Part shown: in pieces, positions 35,336-45,331 of the stretch
How the letters are laid out: each line of letters opens with the position of its first letter
Position numbering within the stretch: position 1 is the stretch's first letter
Assembly: GCA_028671895.1 (NCBI GenBank)
Contig: JAPMAC010000207.1
Span: 2,728,001-2,792,000 of the forward strand
Origin: Oenanthe sinensis
Lineage: Eukaryota > Streptophyta > Magnoliopsida > Apiales > Apiaceae
Reading direction: 5' to 3'
Length of the DNA: 64,000 nt
Notes under the pieces: generated by a model
Database searches by the model: none
What the model was told of the DNA's origin: nothing
What the model saw: only the letters and a program-made list of their open reading frames with translations
Made by a program: the position numbers and the translations under genes

Positions 35336-35841
35336 TTCAAATAGGGACATGTTCCATCCTGAATAGTTACAGGAATTCCTCTCACGAAACATTGTTGAAT
35401 TCTTTCAGGGCGAGCTCAAAATAGTTTCTATTTAGAGCATATTGCACTCCAACGCCCTCCACTTTGTCTCCGAGTGCAAACAGCTAGCTTATGTTCATAG
35501 TCAACGCATCCAACATTTTACTAAAACAATACATCAACCGCATCATACAAGAAGAATAGATCAGGGTATTCATAGATTAATATATCACACTATACGTTAT
35601 ATACGAATACTCCCAAGTACTTGCTGCAAATCTTTTATATAACAAATTATTACATAACAAATTATTACGGAAAATTAATATCGTAATACACATTGAAAGA
35701 GAACCATGAGATAAGGTTGACTAAATTCCTCATCCAAAACTACAATCATTTGCCTTGAAATAGTTGTAACTTTCTAATTGCTCGTAAGTTATCCTAAAAA
35801 TGCCTACAATTCTCTAAAAAATAAAACTGTTGGGAGGTATC
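35336..35841. other. intergenic between transposons
   Basis: No gene or repeat recognised. The last bases (GTATC, 35837-35841) would be one side of the target duplication of the Tat-like element; the other side is lost. Confidence 0.4.
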
Positions 35842-36436
35842 TGTTATGGATCAAAATCAGATTCAATTAATAGTAATTAATGAGTGATGAGAGTTTTCAA
35901 ACTTTAATGGTTGCACTTACGTTTCGTGACTAAACCAGGTCCTCGTAAGCTGACTACGTATCTCAAGTGATGAGAATCAAGCCAAAAAATATAGTTATAA
36001 TGTTGAGGGATTATGCCCTTTATATAGGCGCACAAGGGCCAAGGAATCATATAAGAATTAGGAGACTTGATGGCCAAGTCTCCTAGTGACAAGGTTGTTG
36101 AAACCTTTTAGGAATGACAGTCATTGTTAGACTCTTGTAGATGAAGTCTTATCTTTGTGATAGGATATCTAGAACCTTCCATAGATGAGAGGACTCGTAG
36201 GACTATTCAGGTCTTTAATTGAGCCTTTATTAATTAATTTCATAATAATAAAGGCTTAATGGGCCTATGACTCTAACAGAGCTTATGGTCTGGACTTATA
36301 AATATAGTTGATCCTAGACTTATTATTCCTTGTCTATTTCAAGGGGCCCGAGCCTTTGGATCACACTAGGTTTAAATAAATGAAATAATAAATGTTGTAT
36401 TTATTATTTACTTAGGGTTATTTTCTGCCCATATCA
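35842..36436 (-). repeat. 3' LTR of Tat/Retand-like element (595 bp)
   Basis: On the minus strand it runs TGATATGGGCAG...CCATAACA, with TG and CA ends. It matches the left LTR (10783-12969 without its insertion) and the truncated one at 45108-45331. The TATA box TATATAAA (reverse complement at 36019-36026) is followed by AGGGC as in the other copies. Confidence 0.88.
36059..36085. promoter_or_regulatory. conserved U3 dyad of the LTR
   Basis: TAGGAGACTTG and CAAGTCTCCTA form an 11-bp inverted repeat with a 5-base spacer, 32 bases upstream (minus strand) of the TATA box. It is the counterpart of 12720-12746. Confidence 0.6.
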
Positions 36437-36454
36437 TTTGCCCCCCAACTTTTG
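36437..36454 (-). other. polypurine tract
   Basis: The minus strand reads CAAAAGTTGGGGGGCAAA immediately before the LTR TG. The left copy has AAAAGTTAGGGGCAA in the same place. The tract primes plus-strand synthesis in LTR elements. Confidence 0.8.
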
Positions 36455-36687
36455 GGAAAACTTCATGAGTTTTCGTAAACGTTTTATCAAGAATTTTTCG
36501 TGCCTATCGGGCATTGAACTCATTTGTCTAATTTGGTGAAATTTTATAAATTTCACTTTTAATTTTGGGCTCGAGCCTTTTATAACTAATCCTTTAGTAA
36601 AGATTATTTTTTACAAAGTTAAAGTCCCCTAGGATTTTTATACCACTTTTCCTCAAAAATTTGAGAAGATTTTTTACTGGTCAATTC

Positions 36688-37545
36688 GACATGGAACGAG
36701 GTCGAATTCGACCTTATTCTACCCTCCAGGTCGAAATGGGGATTGAGGTCGACAATACTCGAGACTGGAGTTTCCGTCAACTTGGAATGAGGTCGAATTA
36801 GACCTCAATTCCTCACTCATATCGATGGAATTGAGGTCGATAGGGCTCATTTGCCTTTGTTTCCTATCGACCTAGAACGAGGTCGAATTATACCTCAATT
36901 CCTCACCTAGGTCAGTGAAATTGAGGTCGATGGGACTCTATTGCCTTTGATTTCTTGTCGACATGGAATGAGGTCGATGGGCACAATTACCTTTAATTTT
37001 TATCGACCTAGACTGAGGTCAATGGGCTCATTTGCCTTCTATTTTTATCGACCTGGATTGAGGTTGAATTAGACCTCAATTCCTCACATAGGTCATTTTG
37101 CTTTGGGATTCATGGCCTTGATGTGTTTCGACCTAGATTGAGGTCGATTTAACCCCAAATTCCTCACTCAGGTCGATTTGTGTTGGGCTCCAAGTCTTAA
37201 TATTTTTCGACCTGGATTGTGGTCGAATTAACCCCAAATTTCTCACCTAGGTCGATTTGTGTTGGGCTTCAAACCTTAACATTTTTTGACTTGGATTGAG
37301 GTCGAATTAACCCCGAATTCCTCACCCAGGTCGATTTGTGTTGGGCTTCATGCCTTAATATTTTTTGACCTGGATTGAGGTTGAATTAACCCCAAATTCC
37401 TCACCCAGGTCGATTTATGTTGGGCTTCAAGCCTTAACATTTTTCGACCTCGATTGGGGTCAAATTAACCCCAAATTTCTCACCTAGGTCGATTTGTGTT
37501 GGGCTCCAAGCCTTAATATTTTTTGACCTAGATTGAGGTCAAAGT
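36688..37545. repeat. tandem array of CGACCT-N6-AGGTCG palindromes
   Basis: Eleven or more units. Palindrome starts in the right half are at 37129, 37208, 37287, 37366, 37445 and 37524, an exact 79-bp period. The left half has related units at about 36776, 36866, 36957, 37004 and 37048 with spacings of 90, 91, 47 and 44 bases. Each unit pairs CGACCTGGATTGAGGTCG with AACCCCAAATTCCTCAC and AGGTCGATTTGTGTTGGGC. No reading frame spans the array. Confidence 0.95.
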
Positions 37546-38121
37546 TTTTATTCTCCCTAGGAATTATAGTGGATTGGCCTCGTGGGTATGGAATTCATTT
37601 AAGCCCAACATATTCTTTAGTTTGAACTTACTATTTTTCCCTTAACACTTTTGGGCCTTTGATAATGGGCCTTCATGGACTTTCAATTAGATTATAGAGC
37701 TTCTAGGCTTTAAACCATGGTCTCTTCAGAATTGAGTCCTAGGCCTTCTAGGCTTAATGGGCCATACCCAATTCCTTGGCCCACCTTCTAGATTGTTCCA
37801 CAGGATTCTGGAATACCCTTTTTTTGTTAACTACAAGCCTTGGGCCTTTAGTCACGGGCTTTCACAATTGAGCCCCTTCACCGGTTATACCCGTTGCCTT
37901 GGTTCTCAACGATCATGTGACCTGAAAACGCCCGTTCACATGGGTAATTGAACGGTCATGTGACCGGCTGAATAGCTATATATAGGTGGTATGGGGGTAT
38001 TCATTTTTCACACTTCTCATTTCTCCACTCTCAAATTTCTTCCAATACTTTGAGCTCTCTAGCTTTTCAGAAATCCATCTCTCAAGCTTCTCTAGCAATT
38101 TTAGCAGTTCGATCAAGGTAA
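37546..38121 (+). other. leader/promoter region of the antisense ORF
   Basis: Non-coding, between the array and the first ATG of the antisense ORF. CTATATATAGG at 37976-37986 is a good TATA box, about 135 bases before ATG 38122, followed by a CT-rich leader (CACTTCTCATTTCTCCACTC). This suggests the antisense ORF has its own plus-strand promoter. It also carries GCCTTGGGCC/GGGCCTT motifs. Confidence 0.55.
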
Positions 38122-40023
38122 ATGGTTGACAAGAGGGTTTCAAGACTAGCTACTATGAATGCGGGGTCGGTCAAAAGAGGTAAACCCCTTCACCGTATTC
38201 TTATTTACTCTACATACATATCTTTAATTGATATGATCAACCAACGGGGTGATGAGCACCCTTGCCAGTCTCACTTAGATTCGTATAGCCATAGTAATAA
38301 GTTTTTTAATACTGGCCTGATAGAAAAGTATAACAAACTTTTCAATTTTCCTCCTCATTTTTCCATTTCCCTAGTTGGGCCTGGTGACAGAACATGTCAC
38401 TGGAAACCTGACCATTTGTTTGTGTATGTAGATGCCCTTTTAGCTGGGCTTAGGTTTCCCTTGCATAATTTTATCCCCACTCTTTTGGAAGACGTTCACA
38501 TTAACCCTTTCCAAATAGCCCCCAATGGGTGAAGGATCATCCATTATTTTATGGTTCTCTGTCTTGAAAAGAAAATAAAGATGACAGTCCCTTTGTTTCG
38601 AAAAATCTTTCAATTTAAAAATTCTCTTAGTTTGTCGTTGGGTTGGGTCTATATAGGTCATAGGCCCAACATGCCCCACATCTTCGACAACGCTTCCATT
38701 CCTGACAATAACCCCAATTGGAAAGAAAATTCCGTCCAAGTGAAGTGGGAAGAGGGAGATTGGGGTACCTTATTTAGGTCTACCTTTGCAAAGGTGGCCG
38801 ATGGGAGTACTGAAACAATAGTGCTCACGGAGACAGAATAAGCTGCCTATGTCGAGCTTACTAAGGGTGAGACCAAGGAAGCTTCTTGGGTTCTCCTAAA
38901 CGAGCATCGGCTAAAGGATTTTGGCCTTTCGAGGGCTTCCAGTAAAGGTATTTTATTGAACTTAGCTTTTGTTTCTGCCTTTTCTGTCGATTGTTTGCTA
39001 ATGTTTTCGTATTTCTTTTTCAGCTGCTGCGTAGATCAACGAGTGGATCATTCCACCCATTGAGGAAACTGGTCGCATGAAGCGGCTTAAGCTCAAGAAT
39101 GATCCCAAGCAATCCAAGGAGTTGTCGGCATTTTTTCAGCCCCACACCGGGGAATCTGTTGGTGAAGACATCGAGGCTATCAAGGTGCCAAGGTCCCTGG
39201 CATACAAGCCTGACTGGGGATTCAGGAAAACAGACAGAGTTGTGGGATCTACGGATCCTGCCAAGGATTGGTCCCTCAATTTAATCACTCCTTGTGACTA
39301 CAAGGAAATTGTTGTGGGGCGCGATGAAGAAAGCACAAAGGTTCTAAGTGCACAGACTTTGGCTTCGGTAAGTTTTCTTGCCACTTATAGTTTTTTGTTG
39401 TGCTCTTAGCACTTCTTCTTTACTTGTAATTAAATATTAGTTTTTTGGACTTACCATGGTTTATTGGTGTTCAAGGCTAACGCCTATTTCCAGGCCTCCC
39501 TTCATCAGGCTGATGCATGGAAGACGCAGGCTGGAAAGCACAAGAAGGACTTGGTTGTTGCTGAGGCCAAGCTAAAAGGCCTAGAAGAAAAGTTGGCTGA
39601 ACAGGCCGAGCTCCTGAGGCAAGCTCAGGCGGAGATGGTAGAACTTCAGGCCGATACGAATGCAATAATCGACACCTATCTGAGCTCGGAGAAATACCAA
39701 GATTTGATCAAGGAGCACGACGACATGATCTATACTACATCATTGGGTGAAACGAAGCTTTGAAGGCAGTGCTATCAGAGCACCCGGGGCTATTTGACAC
39801 AAAGGTGGACTTTAAATGTCCTTAATCAGCCGATGCTTTGCGGCGTTTGATTGAGGCGCAAGAGGGGGACACCGACGAGGAGAGTAGCCCCGGCATCCGA
39901 AAGGGAAAGTCCATTGTTCCTTCACCCTCTCCCTGCCGAGTTGAGCCTACGAAGGTTACTCTTGAAGTAACTCCCCAGAAGACGGCGACAAAGAGTTCTT
40001 TTACTTCCGAGGGTGTTGAGTAG
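38122..40023 (+). pseudogene. antisense ORF of Tat element: gypsy-type Transposase_28 protein
   Basis: Opposite in direction to gag-pol of the same element. Residues from 38122: LVGPGDRTCHWKPDHLFVYV and AGLRFPLHNFIPTLLEDVHI are typical of the Pfam Transposase_28 (putative gypsy-type transposon) family, whose role is unknown. The frame is broken by TGA 38530-38532 (in an APNGW context, so probably from TGG) and TAA 38839-38841, both in the same frame. GT-AG-like introns fit at about 38947-39023 and about 39368-39475. After the second, ANAYFQASLHQADAWKTQ leads into a coiled coil (AKLKGLEEKLAEQAELLRQA), then a Ser/Pro/Thr-rich tail ending at TAG 40021-40023. Further stops (TAG at about 39032; TGA 39761-39763; TAA at about 39823) confirm decay. 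Confidence 0.7.
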
Positions 40024-40392
40024 TTTAGGATTTCCATATTTGTAGTTTTCTTTTTATTTATTTCAGCCTTACAAGGCTTCTTTGTAAACTTTTAGCCTTC
40101 GAGCCTTTGTATTTATGCACTTTACACTTTTTTTCTGTCTTGGCTTTATTTATTTTTCGTGTTTAATTCAAACATAAATAATAAACGTCCGTATGACTTA
40201 TAAAGGTTTATCGAAACTTAATGTTATCATTAAAATGAAGGCAACGGGAAACAATTCCTTTATATATTAGAAAGAACCAAGTTCTCCCACTTAAACAAGT
40301 CTAGACTCCAAGGCTTACAAATCAATAGGTAAATATTTAAAATGCTTAGGCCTCAAGGCTTTTAATCAAATATGATAAATCCTCAAGTTGGC
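40024..40392. other. junction between convergent antisense ORF and pol
   Basis: AT-rich, non-coding, holding the presumed 3' ends of both the plus-strand antisense ORF and minus-strand pol transcripts. Confidence 0.5.
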
Positions 40393-41649
40393 AACATTCC
40401 AGCTTCTTGGGATTTCAACTCCTTCCAAGGTCTGGAGTTTGTACGTTCATTGCTCAGTGACTTCCTTGACTTGATAAGGTCCTTCCTAATTCGGGGTTAG
40501 TTTACCCTTGGGACCAGCTCTAGAGGCTTCAATCTTTCGTATGACCAAGTCTCCTTCATGGAAGAACCTTTCTTTGACTCTAAGGTTATAGTAAAATGAA
40601 GCTTTCTTCTGGCTTTTAACAATTCAAGCATTAGCTTTATCACGCACTTCATCAATTAAATCTAGGGCAAGTTTCATACCTTCCTCATTCATTTCAGGTT
40701 CGAACTCCTACACCCTTGATGAGGCATGAGTGATTTCAACAGGCAGTATGGCTTCTGCCCAGGATTGGGAGTAATTCATCAACCCAAGTCCCTTGAGAGC
40801 GCTCAACTCTTTTTTTGAGTCTGTCCAGGATAATTCTGTTGGCAACCTCTGCTTGTCCATTTGACTGAGGATGAGCTACCAAAGTAAAACGTAACTCAAT
40901 GCCGTACTTTCCACAGTACTCAGTAAAGTCTTTGTTGTTAAACTGAGTTCAGTTGTCCGTCACTAGGATCTTTGGTAATCCATACCTGCATATGACATTC
41001 TTCCAGAAGAATTGTGTCACATTCTTTGTATCAATTTTGGCTAAAGGCTTGGCTTCTATCCACTTAGTGAAGTAGTTATTGCAATATTGAGGAACTTTCT
41101 TTGTGCACTGGCCACAGGAAACGGGCCTAGAATATCCATCCCCCATATAGCAAAATGGATTGGTGAATTAATAGATGTCAACATCTCAGGGGGCTGCCTA
41201 ACAATGGGTGCAAAACTTTGACAATAATCATACTTCTTAACATAGGCTTTGGCATCCTTAAGCATTTCAGACCAATAGAATCCCAACCTTACAATCTTAT
41301 GAGCAAGTGCTCTGCTTCCTAGGTGCTGGCCACACACTCCTTCGTGAACTTCTCTTAGGGCAGCCTCAGCCTCATGGGGTCTCAGACACTTCAAGTATGG
41401 TATCACATATGACTTTTTATAAAATATCTCTTCAATAAGAGCGTAGTTTAGGGCCCTCACTGATAATTTTCGAGCCTCCAAGAGGTTAGTAGGTATTGTT
41501 CCCGTTTTCAGGTAAAGCTTGATGGGATCCATCATAGGGGGATGAGCCCCAACATAGGTCACTTTCTTAGGATCATGAGGATCTAGGGGGATGAGCTCAA
41601 GGTCTTCTGTAGGTTTCCCCCTTCTTTCCTCCTGGTCTCGGACATCCAT
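40393..41649 (-). pseudogene. Ty3/gypsy integrase (Tat type), broken
   Basis: The zinc domain runs LREVHEGVCGQHLGSRALAH...GFYWSEM...YCQ (the second zinc Cys of YDYCQSFA is changed; family pattern C-x2-C). The core starts IWGMDILGPFP (first Asp), continues YFTKWIEAKPLAKI and GLPKILVTDN (second Asp), with frame changes near 41060-41140. The C-terminal part, to about 40393, still shows KERFFHEGDLVIRK-like and WNVANLRI-like text but has stops. Upstream, DLELIPLDPHDPKKVTYVGA is the Tat linker that normally precedes reverse transcriptase, yet integrase follows within about 25 residues. Confidence 0.8.
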
Positions 41650-41667
41650 GTCTTCAATGGGTAGAAG

Positions 41668-42198
41668 CTACCCCCCGGTGCCATCGGGTTTTAGAGAAGC
41701 CACATAACAGCTCCTGGCCATTTTTTGATCTCCTTTCTTTCCCCCCACTCCGTTTCTAGTTGGGAATTTGAGCTTTAGATGATATGTAGAAGCTATTTCC
41801 TTGAAGGCATGCAGCCCAGTCATCCCAAGGATTGCGTTATAGGTATTGCTTGCCTTAATAACCAGGAAATTCAGCATTTGCGTTGACTATCGTGGGTCCT
41901 CACCCATAGTCATAGGTATCTATATTATTCCCTCAATCTGAGATTCCACTCCATTGAAACCATAGATGGGCATGTTGGAAGTAGAAAGTTGGGAGTCATT
42001 GTATCCCATTTTTATAAAAGCATCATAAAACAATATGTCTACTGACGACCCGTTGTCTACCTTTAATTGACGGCAATCATCAGTTTCATGCCCCACATCT
42101 TTGTGAAACCAACAATAAGCATTCTTATTTCTTTTCTCGAGATCAGTCCTTAGTGGCTTCGGCCATCGAAGCTCCTTGTCCTTCTCAATATCCATCAA
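41668..42198 (-). pseudogene. Tat gag CCHC-like end and aspartic protease, broken
   Basis: MDIEKDKELRWPKPLRTDLE then YCWFHKDVGHETDDCRQLK is the knuckle-like gag end. It is followed directly by VDNGSSVDILFYDAFIKMGY, the protease active-site block (DNGSS for D-T/S-G). The second fragment, VIKASNTYNAILGMTGLHAF then STYHLKLKFPTRNGVG, is the protease C-terminal half. The usual long stretch between knuckle and protease is missing, and a frameshift lies near 41880-41920. Confidence 0.78.
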
Positions 42199-42887
42199 TA
42201 TTTGACTCTGGGCTGTATTTAGCCTTGTATATTCAGTGAAACTTGATCCACCCTTCTTCTTGGAGTCATCAGCATTGTCACTCTTTGCATATTTGGTATC
42301 GATCGTATACTTAATGTCACTTGCTCGTTTCTTATAGTAGGTGTTAGAGGCTTGAAACCCTTGGCTTTCCTCATACTCTATTCACCTTTGATATTTTTTC
42401 CTACTCTCTCCTGGAGCTCATTTATACTTTCTGGAGCCCTCTTGGCTAAAGATCTCCTGAAGTTCTCATCCGAGGTTCCTTGCTGTAGGGATATCATAGC
42501 AACTTTCTGGTCCAGATCAGGGACCTTTAAGGCTTCTTTGGTAAATCTGTTCATATAATCCCTCAGGGACTCATTCTTTCCCTAATGCATATTCATCAAC
42601 GATGCTGAGCTCTTCTCATGAGTTTTGATACTAATGAATTGACCTACGAAGGCCTTGATCAAGTCGTTAAAAGACCCAACAGAGTTAGGGGGTAGACGGC
42701 TGAACCATCTCTGAGCCATACCCTTAGAGTTTGGGGGAACGCGCTACATTTGACAGCTTCATTTACCGGCTGTAACAGTAGTGCATTGGTGAAAGTGAGG
42801 ATGTGGTTTGAGGTGTCTCCCGTCCCATCATAGGCCTTGATTGTGGACATCTTCCACTTTCTCGAGATTTTTACATTCATAATTTCC
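42199..42887 (-). pseudogene. Tat gag, central part
   Basis: The start, ISRKWKMSTIKAYDGTGDTSNH, and NALLLQPVNEAVKCSAFPQTL are the retrotransposon gag (PF03732-type) core. The frame then slips near 42650, and ESLRDYMNRFTKEALKV-like and PESINEL-like text continues in other frames to 42199. The upstream part of gag is beyond the insertion at 42888. Confidence 0.75.
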
Positions 42888-44352
42888 TGTTAGGTCCTGG
42901 AGATCGTAGAGGGGGGGTGAATACGATTCCCAAATAAAAATCTGACTTTTATTTATTTTTGGGACAACATAAAAATTACTTTGGTTCAAACCCAGGTACT
43001 GTTCATCATCTTCTTCAACCTCAAGAACACCATTAAAATAACTAAGATAATGAACGGTAAATCATCCAAAACACACAACACAACAAGATCCAAGAATATA
43101 ACTTTATATTCATTGAAGTGGGGTAGATGCTACAACAAGTTCAAGAACAAAAGCTCAAGAACACAACAAAGAAATGATTTTTGGCTCCTCTAAAAATATT
43201 ACAAATTCTAGATCTAGGAGACAAAAATTAAACATATCTTCTAAACAAGATTTAGCAATGTTTACAATAGAAGAATAGATGAGTGGTGACACAAAGAAAT
43301 TCATGGCCCCATAATATTCAAGATATGGAGTATGGCCATGGGGGAGAGAGAAAATAATTTTCTCTCTCTCCCCATTTTTTCTCTGCCGAATACTACTGCA
43401 TATGTTGTAATGAAGATGAGGACTTGGTTTTCTTTTAGTATATTCAAAAAGATGTTGCTTTTTTACTTTTCCACCTTTTACTCTTGTCCACTCAAATCTT
43501 TTCTTCAAAGTCATGTGCCAAGCATGCCTTTGGAAATATTTAATGTAAAATAATATTTAATAAATATATAAAATATAAATAAAGAATATCTTTATTTATA
43601 AAATATATAAATAATTAAATAAATACTTTATTTAATTAAATTAAATATTTCCATTCCACTCTTCAATTTGTGTAGACTTCCTTATCCAAATACTTGACCC
43701 CGTATACGTGACTCCACCACGTCCAAGTATTTGGCCTTCTAATCTGTGAAGCTTTAGTAAGATCCAATCAGGTTGTGCCATCTGTCCCTTATCCATTAGG
43801 CTCACATTTCTCTAACACTGATTTACCACCTTTGTTGATCCTCCACATGACTTAAGAAAACCAACAACTATAGAATGATTAAAACCATATTAACCGACGA
43901 GAGCTTGCCTCCAATGTCCTGACACTTGATGCAACGGTCTGGTTCATAAGTGACTAGTCTTGATAGGGGCTCTTGATTCCGAACATGATTCCACATTCTT
44001 CTTTGCAAACCTTACTTGTTGCTTCGATTGTAATGCACTAAAATCGCCATAGACTAAGACAATCTTCTGTAGCTTCCACATCCTTGAATAGATGTCAACA
44101 TCTTTTATTCTCCACTGAGGCCTGAACATGTTAATGAACTTCTTCCAGTGAGCTTCAAGTCTGCAAATGATCCTTTGATACTTTGTCTTAACTGAACTCT
44201 GTGATCTAAGATTTCTGTGCACCTGCATATTATTACATGTCCTATTTTATTGTTGAGTTATCATCAACCATTACATAGAGATTACATTTAGCATTTCTAG
44301 TACACATGAAAGTGCAGTGAGTTACTTCCCTTCACTCCTATCTCCCCTTTCA
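42888..44352 (+). mobile_element. 1465-bp LTR-type insertion in gag, 5-bp target duplication
   Basis: TTTCC flanks both sides (42883-42887 and 44353-44357). The insert begins TGTTAGGTCC and ends CCTTTCA, so it has TG and CA ends. Removing it and one TTTCC reconnects the gag frame across the site, which confirms both borders. The inside is mostly non-coding; one minus-strand frame (44228-43944, 94 codons, FINMFRPQWRIKDVDIYSR) is of unknown nature. Size and ends suit a solo LTR of a copia-type element related to 26840. It is younger than the host element. Confidence 0.82.
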
Positions 44353-44357
44353 TTTCC

Positions 44358-45107
44358 TCTGTAAAGGGAGGTACTAGATATTCGGGATCTTTAAGCGGTA
44401 ACAGGTCATGGGGATTAGCCCTAGTATGACTTGACCTGACACGCCTTCTTGTCAGCGGCTCATCAAGGTCTATCACAGACGTATTCCTTGCCGATCCTCC
44501 AACCCCTTTAGCTCTTGGGCACGGGCGCCTTGCTAATGCCCTATCCAGGTCTTGCCTCAGTCATTGGGCTTCAGATTCATGAAATCGGATCCTTTCCTGA
44601 AGGGATGCAAAGTCAGTACTTTAAGGCCCTCGGGGCTGGGTACTCCTCCCTTCAAGGGGCTCCTTGCTAGGTCGCCTCCTTCTAGGGTTAACGTCCTCAT
44701 CCGATGATTCATCATTGGTGGAATAGGGGCCTAAGAAATATCGGTTTCTACGGCATCAGCCGTATTGGGTCAACAGTCCTTGCTCATATGGGGGTTCATA
44801 ATTTGGTAGAAGCCTATAATCTGGATTGGGCACCACTACTGTTGAGACCTGTAATGAGGGAGGAGCATCAAAAGTAGTACTAAGGGGTGGAATTACCTGA
44901 AGTGGTGGAATCGACGCATGAATTGAGACCTCCGGATTTGAACGATGAACAATGACGCTCAAGGGTCCTGCTCGCCGGGAGCTTGTTCCAGGGTCCTCAA
45001 TAGAGGTTTGAATAATAGTTCCTTGTTCCCGCGAGACGGTAGGAGGAACGTTTCCAATGTCGGAGTTTGGGACTTCTCCTTCGAGGGTGCTCACAGACGG
45101 CGCCAAA
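44358..45107 (-). pseudogene. Tat gag, N-terminal part
   Basis: From the PBS inward: a Ser/Pro/Thr-rich N-terminus (VPNSDIGNVPPTVSREQG, DPGTSSRRAGPLSVIVH) open to about 44756, then an Arg-rich part with stops. The last codons before 44358 fit the gag frame that resumes at 42887. No initiator ATG is evident at the N-terminus; the open frame starts inside the PBS. Confidence 0.65.
45097..45105 (-). other. primer binding site start
   Basis: The minus strand reads TGGCGCCGT, two bases after the LTR CA end, continuing CTGTGAG. The first nine bases complement the 3' end of tRNA-Asp-type primers; beyond that the match fails, so the primer tRNA is uncertain. Confidence 0.65.
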
Positions 45108-45331
45108 TGTTATAGATCAAAATCAGATGCAATTAATAGTAATTAATGAGTGGTGAGAGCTTTCAAGCTTTAATGGCTGCACTTACATTTTGTGACTAAA
45201 CCAGGTCCTTGTAAGCTACCTACGTATCTCAAGTAATGAGAATCATGCCAAAAAACGCAGTTCTAATGTTGATGGGTTAGACCCTTTATATAGGCGCACA
45301 AAAGCCTATGAATCATATTAGAATCAGATCA
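45108..45331 (-). repeat. truncated 5' LTR of Tat/Retand-like element
   Basis: Only the 3' part of the LTR is left (TATA at 45285-45292, transcript start region, U5, CA end). The upstream U3 is cut at about 45331, where copia reverse-transcriptase text begins; the two sides share AGAT at the join. Confidence 0.85.

Larger units (their letters stand above)
35842..45331 (-). mobile_element. Tat/Retand-like Ty3/gypsy element, RT/RNase H deleted
   Basis: Read on the minus strand the order is: truncated 5' LTR (45331-45108), PBS, gag, protease, integrase, antisense ORF, tandem repeat array, PPT and 3' LTR (36436-35842). This order, with a reversed extra ORF downstream of pol and an amplified tandem repeat before the 3' LTR, is the layout described for Retand and relatives of the Tat lineage. 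Protease text is followed within about 100 codons by the integrase zinc domain, with no reverse transcriptase or RNase H between. The gag is interrupted by a later insertion (42888-44352). Many stops; not autonomous. Confidence 0.85.

Noticed and set aside
36688..37545. CRISPR array
   Set aside because: Regular 79-bp units, but the whole unit repeats with no unique spacers, and the DNA is a plant retrotransposon.
38440..38739. Minus-strand frame of 99 codons
   Set aside because: Shadow of the plus-strand antisense ORF of the Tat element.
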